64,000 nt of DNA from Bettongia penicillata ogilbyi (GCA_023548195.1 JAJHZJ010000577.1:186001-250000), one strand, 5' to 3'; positions 1-12,109 are shown, counted from the stretch's first letter. The notes: a model not told the origin generated them from the letters alone. Numbers and translations: made by a program.

Positions 1-449
1 ATGCTGGTTTCTCTCTCTGACTTTGAGTCATTCAGTTCCTGCTGGGGTGGCTAGGACAGAGGTCCTATTCTTTTAGTTTCTCCAAGTCCAAATGACTTTA
101 TCTTTTGCTTCCATGTTTGGCTACTTCCTTTTGCCCACTTCTCTCATTTTCCACCATCAGGTAAAGCCATACCACATTTCTCATTAACAGTAGGGAAAGA
201 AGACAGGATTGGAGGAGCACTACGGAATTCTAGAACAGATGTTAAGTTAAAAAAGACATTTGAGAAAAAAACCCACCATTTCCCTTTATCCCCCCCAGAT
301 CTGACCTGTACGTAGAGTTCACATGGGAAATAACTATAGGACACAGTCATATACACCAGGGAACTATCTCTAAAGTGGAATGAAAAGGTCTTCTTAGTTC
401 TTTAAAAAAATTCTGTTTGATTAAAAAATAACAATGAGACTTTGAACAC
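1..449. other. Unassigned sequence
   Basis: No repeat, RNA gene or convincing coding signal was recognised. The open frames are short and lack protein-like composition. Confidence 0.5.
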
Positions 450-785
450 CCCTTGTCCTCTCCTAACTCCAGGCATTTTCACTGGCTGTCCCCTATGTTC
501 AGAACCTTTTCCCTTTTCATCTCAGCACTCAGTTTCCCCATCTTCCTTCAGGTCTCAGCTTAATTCCTCCTTTCTGAAAGAGGCTTTTCTCAGTTCTCTT
601 TACTGTCTTCCCTCTGAGATGATTTCCATTTTATTCTGTAAACAATTTGTACACTGTTATTTGCGTGTTCTACCCCCCGTTACACTGTGATCTCCTTGGA
701 AGCAGGGACTGTTTTTTTCCCCTTTCTTTTTTATCTTCCGTGCTTGGCACGTAGAACGTACTTAATAATGCGATTGTTTTTGACT
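450..785 (+). mobile_element. L2/CR1-clade LINE 3' end
   Basis: The sense strand shows the usual order of an L2/L3 3' end: a Cys/Pro-rich stretch with 'ttcaggtctcagctt', then 'gaagcagggactgt', then 'cttggcacgtag' and 'acttaataatg'. It is 5'-truncated. The open frame across it (442-690) is LINE tail, not a host gene. The exact family (L2 or L3) is not resolved. Confidence 0.7.
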
Positions 786-2394
786 CGGTTCTACTGCTTT
801 CAGGAGTTGGGGAAAATTGAAGTTTTCATTCTGGCCATTAGATGGAGCTATGGTTTAGCTTTATAAAATGAGCTGCATGTTTATCATCCTGTTACCTGAT
901 GAAGGGATAGTTTGAGGTCATCGTGCTCATCTCTGAAAGAACACCAGGAAATAGTCCCAGGCAGATGATAACCTCCATATACATACATAGATACGTATAC
1001 TATGTGCAGTTTGAGTTTTATAAAGAACTGCTATGGAAGTAGATTCTATAACCTTTCTCCATGGAATCCAATAGATTCATTGCAAAGCTCTTCACCACCA
1101 GGACATTTTCACTAGCATCCTTCTGAAGTCCTTGATGCTCCCCCTTCCCCAGTTCTTTCTAGAATTTAGACTGCATGGTCCATCTTCTGGAATGTGCCTT
1201 CTAAAGACTTTTCTCTTCATGAAAGACTATTTTGCTATCTGGGTTACTAGGCAAGTATTTTTATTTAGTCAGAGAAATGGCTGAATTCCTTATTTTTCAA
1301 ACATGCTTGAATGTGCTTCATAAACTTCACATATATTACATTTTAAAAATGTAAAATGACAGAAGCTCTTTTTTTTTTTCTGGAGGAGCTGGAGAATTTA
1401 TGGTTCATTCCTGCCAGACTGAGCCACAGATTAGGAAAACTAGAGGTAATAAAACAGATGTATAAAAATCAAGTTCATTTTTAAAAGTGGATTTTGCTGT
1501 TATTAATCCATATTTCTTCTCTGTTTATTCCTACCTTTATGAGAAATCAAAACCATTATGCCCCCAAATATATGATATATGTATAATATAATTATATAAA
1601 ACTATATATATTGCATGTTATATTATACACATACTAGAGATACAGCTTAATATTTATATGTATATGTTATACATGTATCATATACTTACATGATTAACAA
1701 ATGAAATCTATGATCCATATTATACATACATAATGCTTACAGTATTTTCATGGATATGTATTACCAGAAAGAATCATCATTCTAATCTAATAGGAAAATG
1801 GTAAGACATAGAGAAAGTAGGTGCTAAATTAGTGTCTTAAGGGCAGTCTGTAAAAGGCTAGGGAATTTCTATTCCTTTATACACAGGATGTGCTTGAGGC
1901 AAAATTTTTAAATAAAAGAAGTTTATCTTCCTTTTTTTTTTTCCTCTTAGAATGGCATTGGCTCTCAGACCAGAGGGTGCTAATGCCCAAAACAAAACAA
2001 GAGTGGGAAAACTGGGGATTTGCTTCAGGGAACTGAAACTTAGAGTGCTCTGATTGGCCTAATTTTGTTTCATTAATATATAAATAACTGAATCTAGCCT
2101 GTATTTGGCAAGAATTATTCCTTAAATAAACAAGTTATCAGGTGCTCCAATTCTTTTATTCTCTAGCTCTGTATCTCCCATCCCACCAAGGGGCTTCACA
2201 TCTCTAGATCCTTCCCAGCCTTTCCCTCCCAACTGAATTAGTTTTAAAAAGTTTGATTTGAAGGCATGTCTCATTCGGTCTGCCCCGCGCACCAAAACTG
2301 CTAGCTATGTCAGTGACATTTCTTTATACTATTCTCCCTTAAAATCCCTTCAATGAAATTCACCAAAAGGCAACAATTCAAGTCAGAAGGTTTA
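786..2394. other. Unassigned, with AT-rich tract
   Basis: No gene or clear interspersed repeat was recognised. Positions about 1556-1740 are a low-complexity TATA/TATG-rich tract typical of decayed dinucleotide repeats. Confidence 0.5.
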
Positions 2395-2540
2395 TATTTA
2401 GATTTCATCTCTGTTACTCATTGCTTCTATGTTCTTGGTGAAGTTACTTAATTTCTTCTCAACTAAGGTCATCAGTAAAATGAGGAGGTTGCATGAGCTG
2501 ATGTCTAAGGGGCCTTCCAACCTGAAATTCTCTGACCATG
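2395..2540 (+). mobile_element. CORE/MIR-family SINE fragment
   Basis: It shows the CORE-SINE order: 'ttggtgaagttacttaattt', 'gtaaaatgaggaggttg', then 'aaggggccttccaacct'. The marsupial THER1/MIR3 type is the likely match. The tRNA-like head is missing or eroded. Confidence 0.7.
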
Positions 2541-2604
2541 CAGAGCTTGTATCTCCAGGGAAGGTATTTTAGTTCCAAGCTTCACTTCTAATTGTGGAAT
2601 GAAC

Positions 2605-2720
2605 TCAACTCAAACAACCATTTATAAAGTATCTTAGGTGTAAGGCACTGAATTAGGCCCAGGAGTTTCAGATATAAAAGGAAAATGGTGTCCCTCTTTA
2701 AAAAGTTTCCAAGTATCAGC
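2605..2720 (-). mobile_element. L2/CR1-like LINE fragment, antisense
   Basis: 'catttataaagtatcttagg', 'aaggcactgaat' and 'gatataaaa' follow the complement of an L2-type 3' end. Short and diverged. Confidence 0.5.
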
Positions 2721-3184
2721 TAGGAGTTGGAATTAGGAATGAAATCACATCCTCTAAGTAGTCAACAAGGTCTTTTTTTGCACTCAGCTTGTCCTCAAAA
2801 CCTAAGGCAAAGCAGACACCTCAGAGGCTGCGGTTCATCCTGGCTCCTTGCCTTGAGATGCAGGATTTGAAATGGGGCCCCTAGGATTCAGCAGTATGCT
2901 AAGCTCTAGCTGAAATCCTGCTCATAGCAATTTAATTAGAGCAGTGATGGCTCCACATGCTGCCTGGCATATTTCAAGCCCTCTCCAAGTGCCAGAAGAG
3001 AGATACTTGTGGCTTTCTGGAAAGCATACTTGGACAGGCAGACTTTGCCACTGTTTGGATTTTAATCAGAGAGTTCTCTGGAGTACTCAGTCCCTCCAGC
3101 AGTCGGTATGCATGAGGCTATGTTAATCACTGAAGAAAAACGCATAAGAGAGGCTCATTGTATTGTCGTCTCTTTCTTAGGTTC

Positions 3185-3900
3185 CCTTTTTAATTTTATT
3201 TTCTTTTTTTCAATTAACAAGCATTTATTTTCTCTCCCTCCCATTAGAAAAGAAAGAAAACTCATGCAGAAAAGATACATAGTTGAGTAAAGCAAATTCT
3301 CACATTGGCTGGGTCTGAAATTATAGTTGTCGCTTCGCACTTTGACTCTATCTTCTCTCAGTCGGAAAGTGGGTAGCACTGATCATCATTGGCCCTTTGG
3401 TATTTTTTTGTCATTTTACTGATCAAAATGGTCAAGTCTTTCAAAGTTGCATGTCTTTATAATATTGTAATTATTGGACACATTGTTCTCCTGGTTCTGC
3501 CCTCTTTCCACACGTCTTTCCAGATTTCTCCAAAGCTGTCCTCTTTGTCATTTCTTATAGCACAATTATTTTCCATTATATGTACAAGCCATAATTTATT
3601 CAGTCATTTCCCATTTGATAGATACTCCCTTAGTTTCTAGTTCTCTGTGACTACAAAAAGATGGTATAGATATTTTTATTCCAATGAGTTCTTTTCCTCT
3701 TTCTTTGATCTCTTGGAAGTGGAGTGGCATTGACCTAATAGTGGTAGCATCAGGTCAAAGGATATCCAAAATTGAGTGACTTCGGTGGGTCAAAGTTCCA
3801 AACTGCTTTTGGTTGGACTGATTTGCAGATCTCTAGAACCATTCTTTTTGGAAAAAAACCTTTTTTTGGAAGAGGAGGGAGAACTTCTAATTCATTGAAA
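3185..3900 (-). mobile_element. L1 3' end, antisense
   Basis: Read on the minus strand this is the ORF2 C-terminus and 3' UTR of a marsupial-type L1. Landmarks on the plus strand are 'gttctcctggttctgc', 'tttgtcatttcttatagcac', 'ccattatatgtacaagccat' and, further in, the 'ggtcaaagg' segment. The T-rich start near 3185-3215 is the complement of the A-rich tail. It is 5'-truncated and full of stops. Confidence 0.75.
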
Positions 3901-5734
3901 ACCTTTTTGAGGGCTTTTTTTAAAGCTAAGTAGCAAGAATACATATGGGATACAGAGCAATTACCAAGATGTAAGAGGTAGGATGAAAGTGAACTTTGAA
4001 ATTGTTTAACCCAATCACTAATTTTAAATGTAAATAGTCTGATGGATCACCTAATATAGAATGGCTAGTTCACATGTAGTGTAGATACATTTACTTAAAT
4101 ATCATCCTGGATCTAGCACATCCTGTCTCTGAGGAAGACTAGAATTTTTGGCTTTGTGAGAAACAGCATGAAGGTTGTAATTGGGCACTTGCTCCTTCGC
4201 TTTCCTATCGTTAAAAGTAGTATTAAGCTTGATAGATCTATTTGCCACAACTCAAATATTTCTAGTCTATGGGCACAATACTTTCTTAACCATTTGAAAT
4301 AAAAAACACTTCCCTAGTCGCTACAGGTAGAAAATAATTAGAAAATAATTCTATTCTAAATCGAGACAGTAACAAATCACAAAGCATTGGAAATGACTAG
4401 ACAACAGACGACCCTGACCTCTCTGATTCTCCAGAGAATGAAGGGTGTGTTTTTTTTATTTCAAATAAACATTTTTTTCTCACAGGCATATTAGGTGTAT
4501 GTAATGGCAATTTAAATGGGAAGATCTTTCCCATTCATTAATAGGGAAGCCTGAATCACATGGATCTGTGGTGGGAGGAGTTTGCTGAATGGGTAGATGT
4601 GATAGCAAGCAAAATAGGATCTTTTACTGTTTTTGTTTTAGTATAATCAAGTGACTGATTGAATCTTGCCTTTATCAATCAAGAGTTCTTACTAGGAGTA
4701 AAGTATAGAAACAAGAATTTCTTTTACTAGAAACAGTGTATGTATTTGTATTGTTAATTATTTTAATGTGATTAAATATCTTCCCCTCCCCCCCCCCATT
4801 AATGGGCTTGCCCATTAAGGGGAGTTTGATTAGGGAAGATTTTGGGAAGGCCCATGCCTTTTGTTAATGAGGAACTGGTTCTCAAGGGTTGGGATGCCCT
4901 CTGGCTCTAATAAAGGTAGAAGTACTCTGAGCTGAGCTTTTACATAGGAGTTTACTTGCTGGAAGTATTTGTTTGACCAGAGGAGGACTCTGGGAAGCAG
5001 TAAAGGAGCCTCCTGGCTTTGAAAACCCAGATGTCTGTGTTTCCCTCTCTGGTAACTATGGTCATGACAGTTGGATCTATCTGTTGAATTATGGTCAGGC
5101 AGAGAAAGCCATGTCTTTTGATCTTTGATTTCTCTGCGTATTCAGGGTGCTGACTCCCCTGAACTAAGTAAATGATATATGTACTTGGTTAAAGGAACGA
5201 TACATGTGCTAGATTAAGGTGATTGTTAACCCCTTCAAAGTTGCTTTCCTTTTATGATTGCAGATCTAAGAACCTGTGATAGCAGAACCCCCCTGTGTAT
5301 GTTGGGGTGGTTATTGATACAGTGAAGCAGGAAGAGGCAGAACTGGAGTAGTACTGAGAGGAAATTTAGTCAGAGTGCAGTTAGAACTGAAGGATGTCAA
5401 GCAGGCAGCTGGCTGTGAGTGAGAGAAGAGCATTTTATTTAAGGGAGCCTGTTTATGATTTGTTTAAGGGAACTGGTTTGTGGGAGGCCTAACAGAGGAA
5501 GGCTTGGGGCTTCCATTGCCCTCTGCAATGTTATTATGTATAGATTTCTTTGTTACTATGATGGATTTGGCTTTTTGGTGTCTGAATAAATGTTTTGGTT
5601 CTGTCTTCCCTGTGGAGAATCTGTTGTATTTTGCGATTCAGAACTGTGCTGGCATGTTCACAGCCATTGCAGGTGCTGTGAATATTGCATTGGCACTACA
5701 GAGGTATATATTATTATTCAGTCTTGACTCTGAA
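3901..5734. other. Unassigned; possible LTR-like segment
   Basis: No coding signal was found. The part from about 4795 to 5700 has AATAAA-type signals (near 4909 and 5585) and a self-complementary 'cccattaatgggcttgcccattaa' motif, which might be an old LTR. No matching LTR pair, primer-binding site or TG...CA boundary was found, so this is only a suggestion. Confidence 0.25.
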
Positions 5735-5895
5735 AACTTATTTGAGGTTTTCTTGGCAAAGACACTGGGGTAGCTTGCTACTTTCTTCTCCAGATTGTTT
5801 TACAGAGGAGGAACTGAGACAAATAAGGTTAAGTGACCTGTCCAGGGTCACACAGCTAGTAAATGTCTTAGGCTGGATTTGAATTCATGGATTAC
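5735..5895 (-). mobile_element. Marsupial tRNA-derived SINE (MAR1-like), antisense
   Basis: The complement shows the RTE-related tail ('ttttcttggcaaagacac'), the central 'acagaggaggaactgagac' and the 'ccagggtcacacagctagta' box of the SINE body. The tRNA-like head is missing or eroded. Confidence 0.8.
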
Positions 5896-6964
5896 TTTTA
5901 GTTAGCTTAGCTCCTTCCCAGTAAACATGAATGCATGTTTGAGTGCTTTTTTTAATGGATGGCTACATATGAAAATTGAATGTAAACATCTATACAATCT
6001 CAAGTCCAAACAAATCTACTTATCCAAGCAAATGATGAAAAGAAAAGAGTATATAATATAATATTCAAGAGTAGGTTAGGTCCAACTTGGGAGAAAGATA
6101 AAATCTCAGTTCAATGAGAGTAAGGATCTCACCAGGGAAGTATCTGGGAGTGCAGGTATTAGAAGCTAAGGAACATAATGCAGATCAGTTTCCTCACATG
6201 TTTTGGGCTTTAGAGTCTCCCATTAGCCATTTAAAAGTTTATGCTTTGTGTCTTGCATCTAATTTCTCTTGAACCTTACTTCTTTTTCTTCTCCAGGATC
6301 TCTCCAAACTTACACAGTTTTGTGAGTTCAGAGTTCTCTGAATCAGTCAAATGTCATGTCTTTCCATATATACAACATGTCATCATTGAGGGGTCAACCT
6401 ACAACCTGGATGGGGTGAGGGGCATGTTCTGAGTAAACAAAGGTGCAGAGATGTTAAATGGTTTGTTTAGGGATATACACATAGAATATGTTGCAGAGCA
6501 GAATTTTAAACCCAGGTCTTCTGGTTTTAAATCCAGTACTCTTTGGAATATTCCCATAACCTCACAAGTGCTTCTAAGCCAAGTCTTTCTCTTAATAAAA
6601 AGAGGTTGTTATTATTCCAAAGGAAATAATTTTTAAATTAAATAACTATCATGATTAAAATAAATATTCCCAAACCCCAAGGAATCTAGGATAAGTTGAA
6701 GGAAGGATCAAGGCTTTATTTTGAAACCCCAAAATGTTTAAAATTGTGCCAAGAATAGAATTTTATCTGTGTGCCCCAGGGCCATTTAGAGGTTTGGAAT
6801 CAAACACAAGTTTTCCCTTCCAGTCTTATTATTGCTAATCTACTGTGGGTATGCCTGTCAGTTCCCTAAATCCATGTTTCCTCATTAGAACTTGGCTTTG
6901 ATCATAAGTCAACGTATCATAGCTGGAAAGGGATTAGAAAAGGTCACAGAAACTAGTTTCAGTC
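5896..6964. other. Unassigned sequence
   Basis: Nothing recognised beyond scattered AT-rich stretches. The open frames at 6241-6432 and 6451-6636 have no recognisable domain. Confidence 0.45.
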
Positions 6965-7054
6965 TGTCTTTATTATTAGCGATGTGACCTTGAGCAGGTC
7001 ATATATATACTTATCCATACCTTAGTTTGTCATCTTTCGAATGAGTCATTGGCA
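6965..7054 (+). mobile_element. CORE/MIR SINE fragment
   Basis: Contains 'gatgtgaccttgagcaggtc' followed by a degenerate 'cttagtttgtcatc', the core of a MIR-type SINE. Abuts another SINE downstream. Confidence 0.6.
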
Positions 7055-7235
7055 ACGGATTTAGAATTAGAAGATGTGGGATCAAATACTGGTTTTGCCT
7101 TGAACCAGCTACGTGACCTTGGGAAAGTCAATTGGTCTCTCTGGGTCCTAGTTTCCTTATTTGTTAAATGAGGGAGTTTGATCAGATGACCTCTAATCTA
7201 AGGTCTCTTCCAGCTTTAGAGCAATGATCCTATTT
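7055..7235 (+). mobile_element. CORE/MIR-family SINE, nearly complete
   Basis: All parts are in order: a tRNA-like head ending 'gatcaaatactgg', 'acgtgaccttgggaaagtca', 'tagtttccttatttgttaaa', and the tail 'gatgacctctaatctaaggt' with 'tcttccagcttt'. This is the THER1/MIR3-like marsupial type. Confidence 0.75.
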
Positions 7236-7289
7236 AGATTCATTGTTTGCTATTTTTTCCAGTCTTATGCTTTACTCCCATCTATGTAC

Positions 7290-7692
7290 TCTATAATCCA
7301 ATGACTCTGAACTACTCACAGTCCTTTCACAAGACAATCCATCTTCAACGTCCATATTTTTAAAGTGATTGTGTGCCCTATGCCTAGAATATTCTACCAC
7401 TTCAACTCCAACTCTTAGAATCCTTAGTTTCCTTTAAGATACAGCTTACATGCCACCTTTTGCTGGCTACCTTTCCCAGTCACCCCTCTGAAGTGCTACA
7501 GATTTCCCCTTTAAAGATACTTTCATTTCACTATATAAATCTTGTATGTACCTAGTTGTTCTATATTGTCTCCTCTATCAGAATGTAAGTTCCTTAAGGC
7601 AGGGACTGTTCTTGACTTTTTCTTGGTCCCTAGTGCTTAACACAATCCTGGGCACATGGATTAATGCTAGTAATAAAGCTAGTTGACTAATA
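7290..7692 (+). mobile_element. L2/CR1-clade LINE 3' end
   Basis: Sense-strand landmarks are 'tgcctagaatattct', 'agaatgtaagttccttaagg', 'cagggactgtt', 'gtgcttaacacaatcctggg' and the terminal 'aataaagctagttgactaat'. A MAR1-like SINE starts immediately after it. Confidence 0.75.
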
Positions 7693-7920
7693 GGGACAGC
7701 TAGGTGGAGTTGAATAGAATGCCTGGCTTGGAGTCAGGAAGACCTAAGTTCAAATGTGACCTCAGACACTTTCTAGCTGTGTGAACTTGGGAAGTCACTT
7801 CACCCTATTTGCCTCATTTAAAAAATGAGCCGAAGAGGAAAATGGCAAATCGCTCTAGCATCTTTGCCAAGAAAACCTCATGTTGAGTCGTGAAGAATTG
7901 GACATGACTGAACAATAGCA
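7693..7920 (+). mobile_element. Full-length MAR1-like SINE with RTE/BovB-type tail
   Basis: The head is 'gggacagctaggtgg'. It is followed by 'ggagtcaggaagacctaa', 'gttcaaatgtgacctcagac', 'agctgtgtgaacttggg' and then a tail 'atctttgccaagaaaacc...ggacatgactgaacaa'. That tail matches the 3' end of BovB-type RTE LINEs, the presumed source of the mobilising enzyme. Confidence 0.85.
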
Positions 7921-8094
7921 GTACTCTGTCTAAGGCTCTTTTTAGGTCTGATACTACATTTTGTCACCTACAGAAGGATTAGACTTGCACATCATATTCT
8001 GTTCCAATATTGCTTCTCTTCTACTTTTGGCATCTGAATCTGTACCTTCAAGGGGGAAAGAGGACGGGAATAAGAACTTATTAAGGCCCTACTA

Positions 8095-8732
8095 TAGTTA
8101 TCCCTTGATATTCACTGGGATTAGGGACGCCCGGATGCCAGTTAATGTGAAGAACTGCAAATAACTCCAGGTCCCACCCTGAATCTTTATTTTTTAAATA
8201 ATAATAATCATATTTATTTAACACAAAAAACAAGTAAAATGGCATTATATATATATGTATATATATACTACACACAAAAAAATTTCAGTTTCTTCATGAG
8301 TGAGATTCTCTCACACTATGTCGAGTCTTCACAGCTTCCGGTAAAGCTGCAGCAACAGCTTTGTGGATTTCCATCTACAAAAAACACAAGATACAATGAT
8401 CACCGCAGGATTGTGTGACTGAGTCTGGATAGTAGACAGAAAAAGAGAAGGCATTCCTTCAAGGAGGGTGCATTTTAGTGCACCAAAACTCTTAACAAAA
8501 TTTAATTGTTTATAATAAATTTTTGTATCTATGTTTATAATAGTAAATGATAAAATAGATGAATAATATATAGTACTTATGCATTTATGACTTACTAAAT
8601 TAAAAACAAAATTCTTCACCTCCTTATGTGGTACACTACAAATCTCCAAATATTATGATTTAATTGTTAATGCCCAACTTATGATTAACCAAAACCATGA
8701 AGGTGAAACCTACAAAGGCCCAGAGACGCCTG
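8095..8732. mobile_element. Tigger/pogo-like DNA transposon remnant
   Basis: The left end 'tagttatcccttgatattca' and the complement of the right end near 8705-8732 form a degenerate terminal inverted repeat of Tigger type. The flanks are TA dinucleotides at 8093-8094 and 8733-8734, as expected for Tc1/mariner/pogo target duplication. Internal 'atgattaaccaaaaccatga' also resembles the Tigger end. The 638 bp interior carries no recognisable transposase, so it is a deleted or non-autonomous copy. Confidence 0.65.
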
Positions 8733-8734
8733 TA

Positions 8735-9084
8735 TTATGGTCAGCGTTGGTAGCTGAGTACTGGGCATTCCCTGTTCTCAGAGAGAAGAGGATACCTTGG
8801 CTTCCAGTGTTACACATCACTATAGCTAACTCTAGTTCAAAGCTGTTTTGGCAACTCTTTGGAATCATGGGGAAGGTGGCACAGACTATACGAGACAGGA
8901 TTAAGATATAAACTCTTTAGGAAGAAGGAACTCTGCCTGTTTCTCTTTTTAGGAACATTGCTGGAAGCTGAATCAATGTGGGGAGCAGGTAGTTATATTC
9001 TTCAGTGCTGGACTGTGAATTTTGAATCATTAATAACTTTCCCTTCTGGAGTGAAATCAGAGGTCAAAAAAGGACAAGTTTATT
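8735..9084. other. Unassigned sequence
   Basis: No repeat or gene signal recognised. Confidence 0.45.
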
Positions 9085-9089
9085 ATCAA

Positions 9090-9355
9090 TCAACTGGGTG
9101 ACAGAGTGACTAGAGCATAGAATTTGAAATTCAGAAGACCTGAGTTCAAATCCAGTGTTAGACACTTACAGGTTATATGGGGTGAATCACTTCATATCCA
9201 TATGCCTCAATTTCTTCACCTGTAAAATGGGTACAATGATATTGGGACCTCACAGGGTTGTGAGGATAAAATGAGATAGTTGTAAAGCATTTTACAAACT
9301 TAAAATGCTATATAAATGCTAGCTACTACTACTATCCTTATAATCATCCAAAGAC
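9090..9355 (+). mobile_element. CORE/MIR-family SINE (WSINE-like), complete
   Basis: Includes 'ggtgacagagtgactagagc', 'gacctgagttcaaatccag', 'caatttcttcacctgtaaaa', 'cctcacagggttgtgaggat', and the 3' end 'ctatataaatgctagctact' with a short (ACT)n tail. Confidence 0.8.
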
Positions 9356-9569
9356 ATTGAGAGCCTAATTGAATATGGTGCTATACCGGCACTCTAAAAG
9401 TGTGTGAAGTGGAGGAAATGTCTGCATTCTCAGGATGCTTACAACCTAAATCTAATAGTGACTTGATAAAACATACAGGTAAAAAAATAAAAACATTAAA
9501 TCAGCACAGTAGCAGGTAACAAATGTGATCTGTGGCCATAAATAAGGAGATTGGCTTTTAAATAAATGC

Positions 9570-9740
9570 ACAGAATCACAGAGTCTTCAAGCTTGAAGGT
9601 AGGTTAGAAATTACTTTTGCCAATCTTCTCACTATATCAGTGAGGGGACTGAGGAACAGAAAGGTTCACTAACTTGTTGATGAGCTGGTAATGTCGATGA
9701 GCTTTTTAGTGGCACAGCCAATGCCACAACACAGTTCTCC
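9570..9740 (-). mobile_element. CORE/MIR SINE fragment, antisense
   Basis: 'cagaatcacagagtcttcaa', 'gaggggactgagg' and 'cactaacttg' follow the complement of a MIR-type SINE. Strongly diverged. Confidence 0.45.
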
Positions 9741-10479
9741 TTATTAGATAGTAAAGATCCATCATATCCTTAGAATCCATTATGTCTTAGAAGTAATATA
9801 GCCAAATGCGTTGACCTTCAAAGAATCCCTGTGGGAAGCTGTACATTTATTCCAATAAAATTGCCACTTTTAGAATTCCAGCCTCTAATTGTCATCGCAG
9901 CCAGTTTAGGAGTCTTACATGAAAATAGCCTCATTACTTTATGTCCACCTTGTTTCAGTTACCACCAAGCAGCATTATACGACTTTATCATCTACCTTAT
10001 TTGCCGGTCTTGGTAGAATTGTAACTAGGTCAGGGCCGGTGGACTTTTATCCCAGAGCTCAAAATGTAGAGGGCTCCAAATTTAGCAATTCAATTCTTCA
10101 ACAGAACAGACAGAGAAAAGGGGATCTTTAGGTGAGCCCCTGATCAAAAAGTGGAGAAAATGAGGTTTGGGTTTTGGAAGACTGTGGGGTTCTCGGATTG
10201 CAACCTCTTTATCTTTTCTCTTTGATCTCCCAAAGAAACTCTCCACTCCATCTTTAATCCCTCCCTGGTACTTTACATTTATTCTTTTATATCTAGGTAG
10301 ATGAGCTTCTTACCTCACTGCAGTGATACTTTATCCTCTTCCTAGAGAGAGAAATAACTACTTTGCTACAATCTGTCCCATATACTGTGTGGAAAGGGAA
10401 TCTTATTGAGGCATCTCTGAAGGAGTATAAATAGTATGGGACTCTAAATCTTATGGGCTGACTGCTAGGTCTGTTTCCC
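9741..10479. other. Unassigned sequence
   Basis: No repeat or coding signal recognised, apart from short open frames with no domain. Confidence 0.45.
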
Positions 10480-11642
10480 AAAGAGATAAAAAGGGGAAAA
10501 GGACCTATTTATACAAAAATATTTATAGCAGCTCTTTTTGTAGTGGCTAAGAATTGAAAATTGAGGGGAAGTCCATCAAGGCAGAATGACTGAGCAAGTT
10601 ATGGTATATGATTGTGATGGAATACTATTGTGTTATAAGAAATGACAAGGAGGATGGTTTTGGAAAAACAACCTGGAAAGACTTACATGAACTGATACAA
10701 AGAGATGTGAGCAGAACCAGGAGAACATTATACACAGTAACAACAATATTATACAATGAAGAATTGTGAATGACTTAGCTATTCTCAGCAATGCAATGAG
10801 CCGAGAAAATCACAAAGGACTCATGGTGAAAAATGTTCTCTGCCTCCTGAGAAAGAACTGATATTGTCTGAATACAGACTTCCTTCCTTCCTTCCTACCT
10901 CTCCTTCCTTCCTTCCTTCCTTCCTTCCTTCCTTCCTTCCTTCCTTCCTTCCTTCCTTCCTTCCTTCCTTCCTTCCTTTCCTTCCTTCCTTCCTTCCTTC
11001 CTTCCTCCCCTCCCTCCCTCCCTTCCTCCCTTCCTCCCTCCCTTCCTTCCTTCCTTCCTTCCTTCCTTCCTTCCTTCCTTCCTTCCTTCCTCCCTCCCTC
11101 CCTCCCTCCCTCCCTTCCTTCCTTCCTTCCTTCCTTCCTCCCTCCCTTCCTCCCTTCCTTCCTTCCTCCCTTCCTTCCTTCCTCCCTTCCTTCCTTCCTT
11201 CCTTCCTTCCTTCCTTCCTTCCTTCCTTCCTTCCTTCCTTCCTTCCTCCCTCCCTTCCTTTCTCCCTCCCTTCCCTTCCTCCCTCCCTCCCTTCCTTTCT
11301 CCCTCCCTTCCTTCCTCCCTCCTTCCCTCCCTCCCTCCCTCCCTCCTTCCTTCCTTCCTTCCTTCCTTCCTTCCTTCCTTCCTTCCTTCCTTCCTTCCTT
11401 CCTTCCTTCCTTCCTTCCTTCCTTCCTTCCTTCCTTCCTTCCTTCCCTTTGTTTGAGTCTTCTTGTACAAAATGACTAATATGAAGATGTTTTACATGAT
11501 GGCACATGCATAACCTATACCAGATTGCTTAGCATCTCAGGGAGGGGGGAAAGGATAGAATTTGGAACTCAAAACTTTAAACCAACAAATGTTAACATTT
11601 GTTTTTGACATATAATTGGTGGAAAATAAAATATTTAAAAAA
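10480..11642 (+). mobile_element. L1 3' end (ORF2 C-terminus and 3' UTR) with internal (TTCC)n
   Basis: Begins with 'aaaaggggaaaaggacctat' and continues through the conserved L1 3' sequence: 'tttatagcagctctttttgt', 'atggaatactattgtgttat', 'gaaagacttacatgaactg', 'gcagaaccaggagaacatta', then 'gagaaagaactg'. The TTCC microsatellite interrupts it. It resumes at 11449 with 'acaaaatgactaatatgaag', 'cagattgcttagcatctcag' and 'ggaactcaaaac', ending in an A-rich tail near 11642. Confidence 0.85.
10879..11448. repeat. (TTCC)n microsatellite, ~570 bp
   Basis: Nearly pure TTCC units with TCCC interruptions in the middle. It lies in the 3' UTR of the L1 at the point where related copies have a T/C-rich stretch. 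Both strands give long artefactual open frames of low-complexity residues. Confidence 0.97.
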
Positions 11643-11702
11643 ATCTATGGGTTAGACTAAATAACATTTTTAGGTCCCTTCCAACTCTGAGATTCTATCC
11701 CC
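11643..11702 (+). mobile_element. MIR-type SINE tail
   Basis: 'gggttagactaaataacatt' followed by 'ggtcccttccaactctgaga' is the 3' tail of a THER1/MIR3-like SINE. The rest of the element is missing. Confidence 0.5.
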
Positions 11703-12109
11703 TCTGCCACTATAGTAACTAATCCTCCCAATTAACTGAATCTTTCATCATTACCCATGTTATTTTCCCTCCACGAATTACTAAGTTGATTTGAGCGCAC
11801 CTTTGATACCATGTGCCCCAGGTACTGCTGTTTACCTTGGGCAACTGTTGCTCCAGGACACAAAATTGTTAGTTACATTTGGGTGCCTTGGTTCAGAATA
11901 ACTTCTGATTGACTTCTCAGACATTAAATCAACCCTCAAAGGATGAAGATTTGTGACCCTAAAAGATATTTTGAAGAATGCGCAATGGATTCCAAAAACA
12001 ACTTTCAAAACACTGGAAGCAACATTCTGAACATCAAAGTTTAGTCTCAAAAAATTACTCCTTTGAAGGGATGAGTTAGTTTAGATATGAATAATAATAC
12101 TTATTAAAA
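11703..12109. other. Unassigned sequence
   Basis: Nothing recognised. Confidence 0.4.

Noticed and set aside
7693..7765. tRNA gene-like box A/B region
   Set aside because: It is the tRNA-derived head of a SINE; no cloverleaf or terminator of a working tRNA gene is apparent.
8329..8649. 106-codon minus frame considered as transposase
   Set aside because: No DDE/DDD or helix-turn-helix motif is visible, and the composition is not transposase-like.
10821..11507. Long open frames of up to 228 codons on both strands
   Set aside because: They are direct translations of the (TTCC)n array; low-complexity artefacts, not genes.
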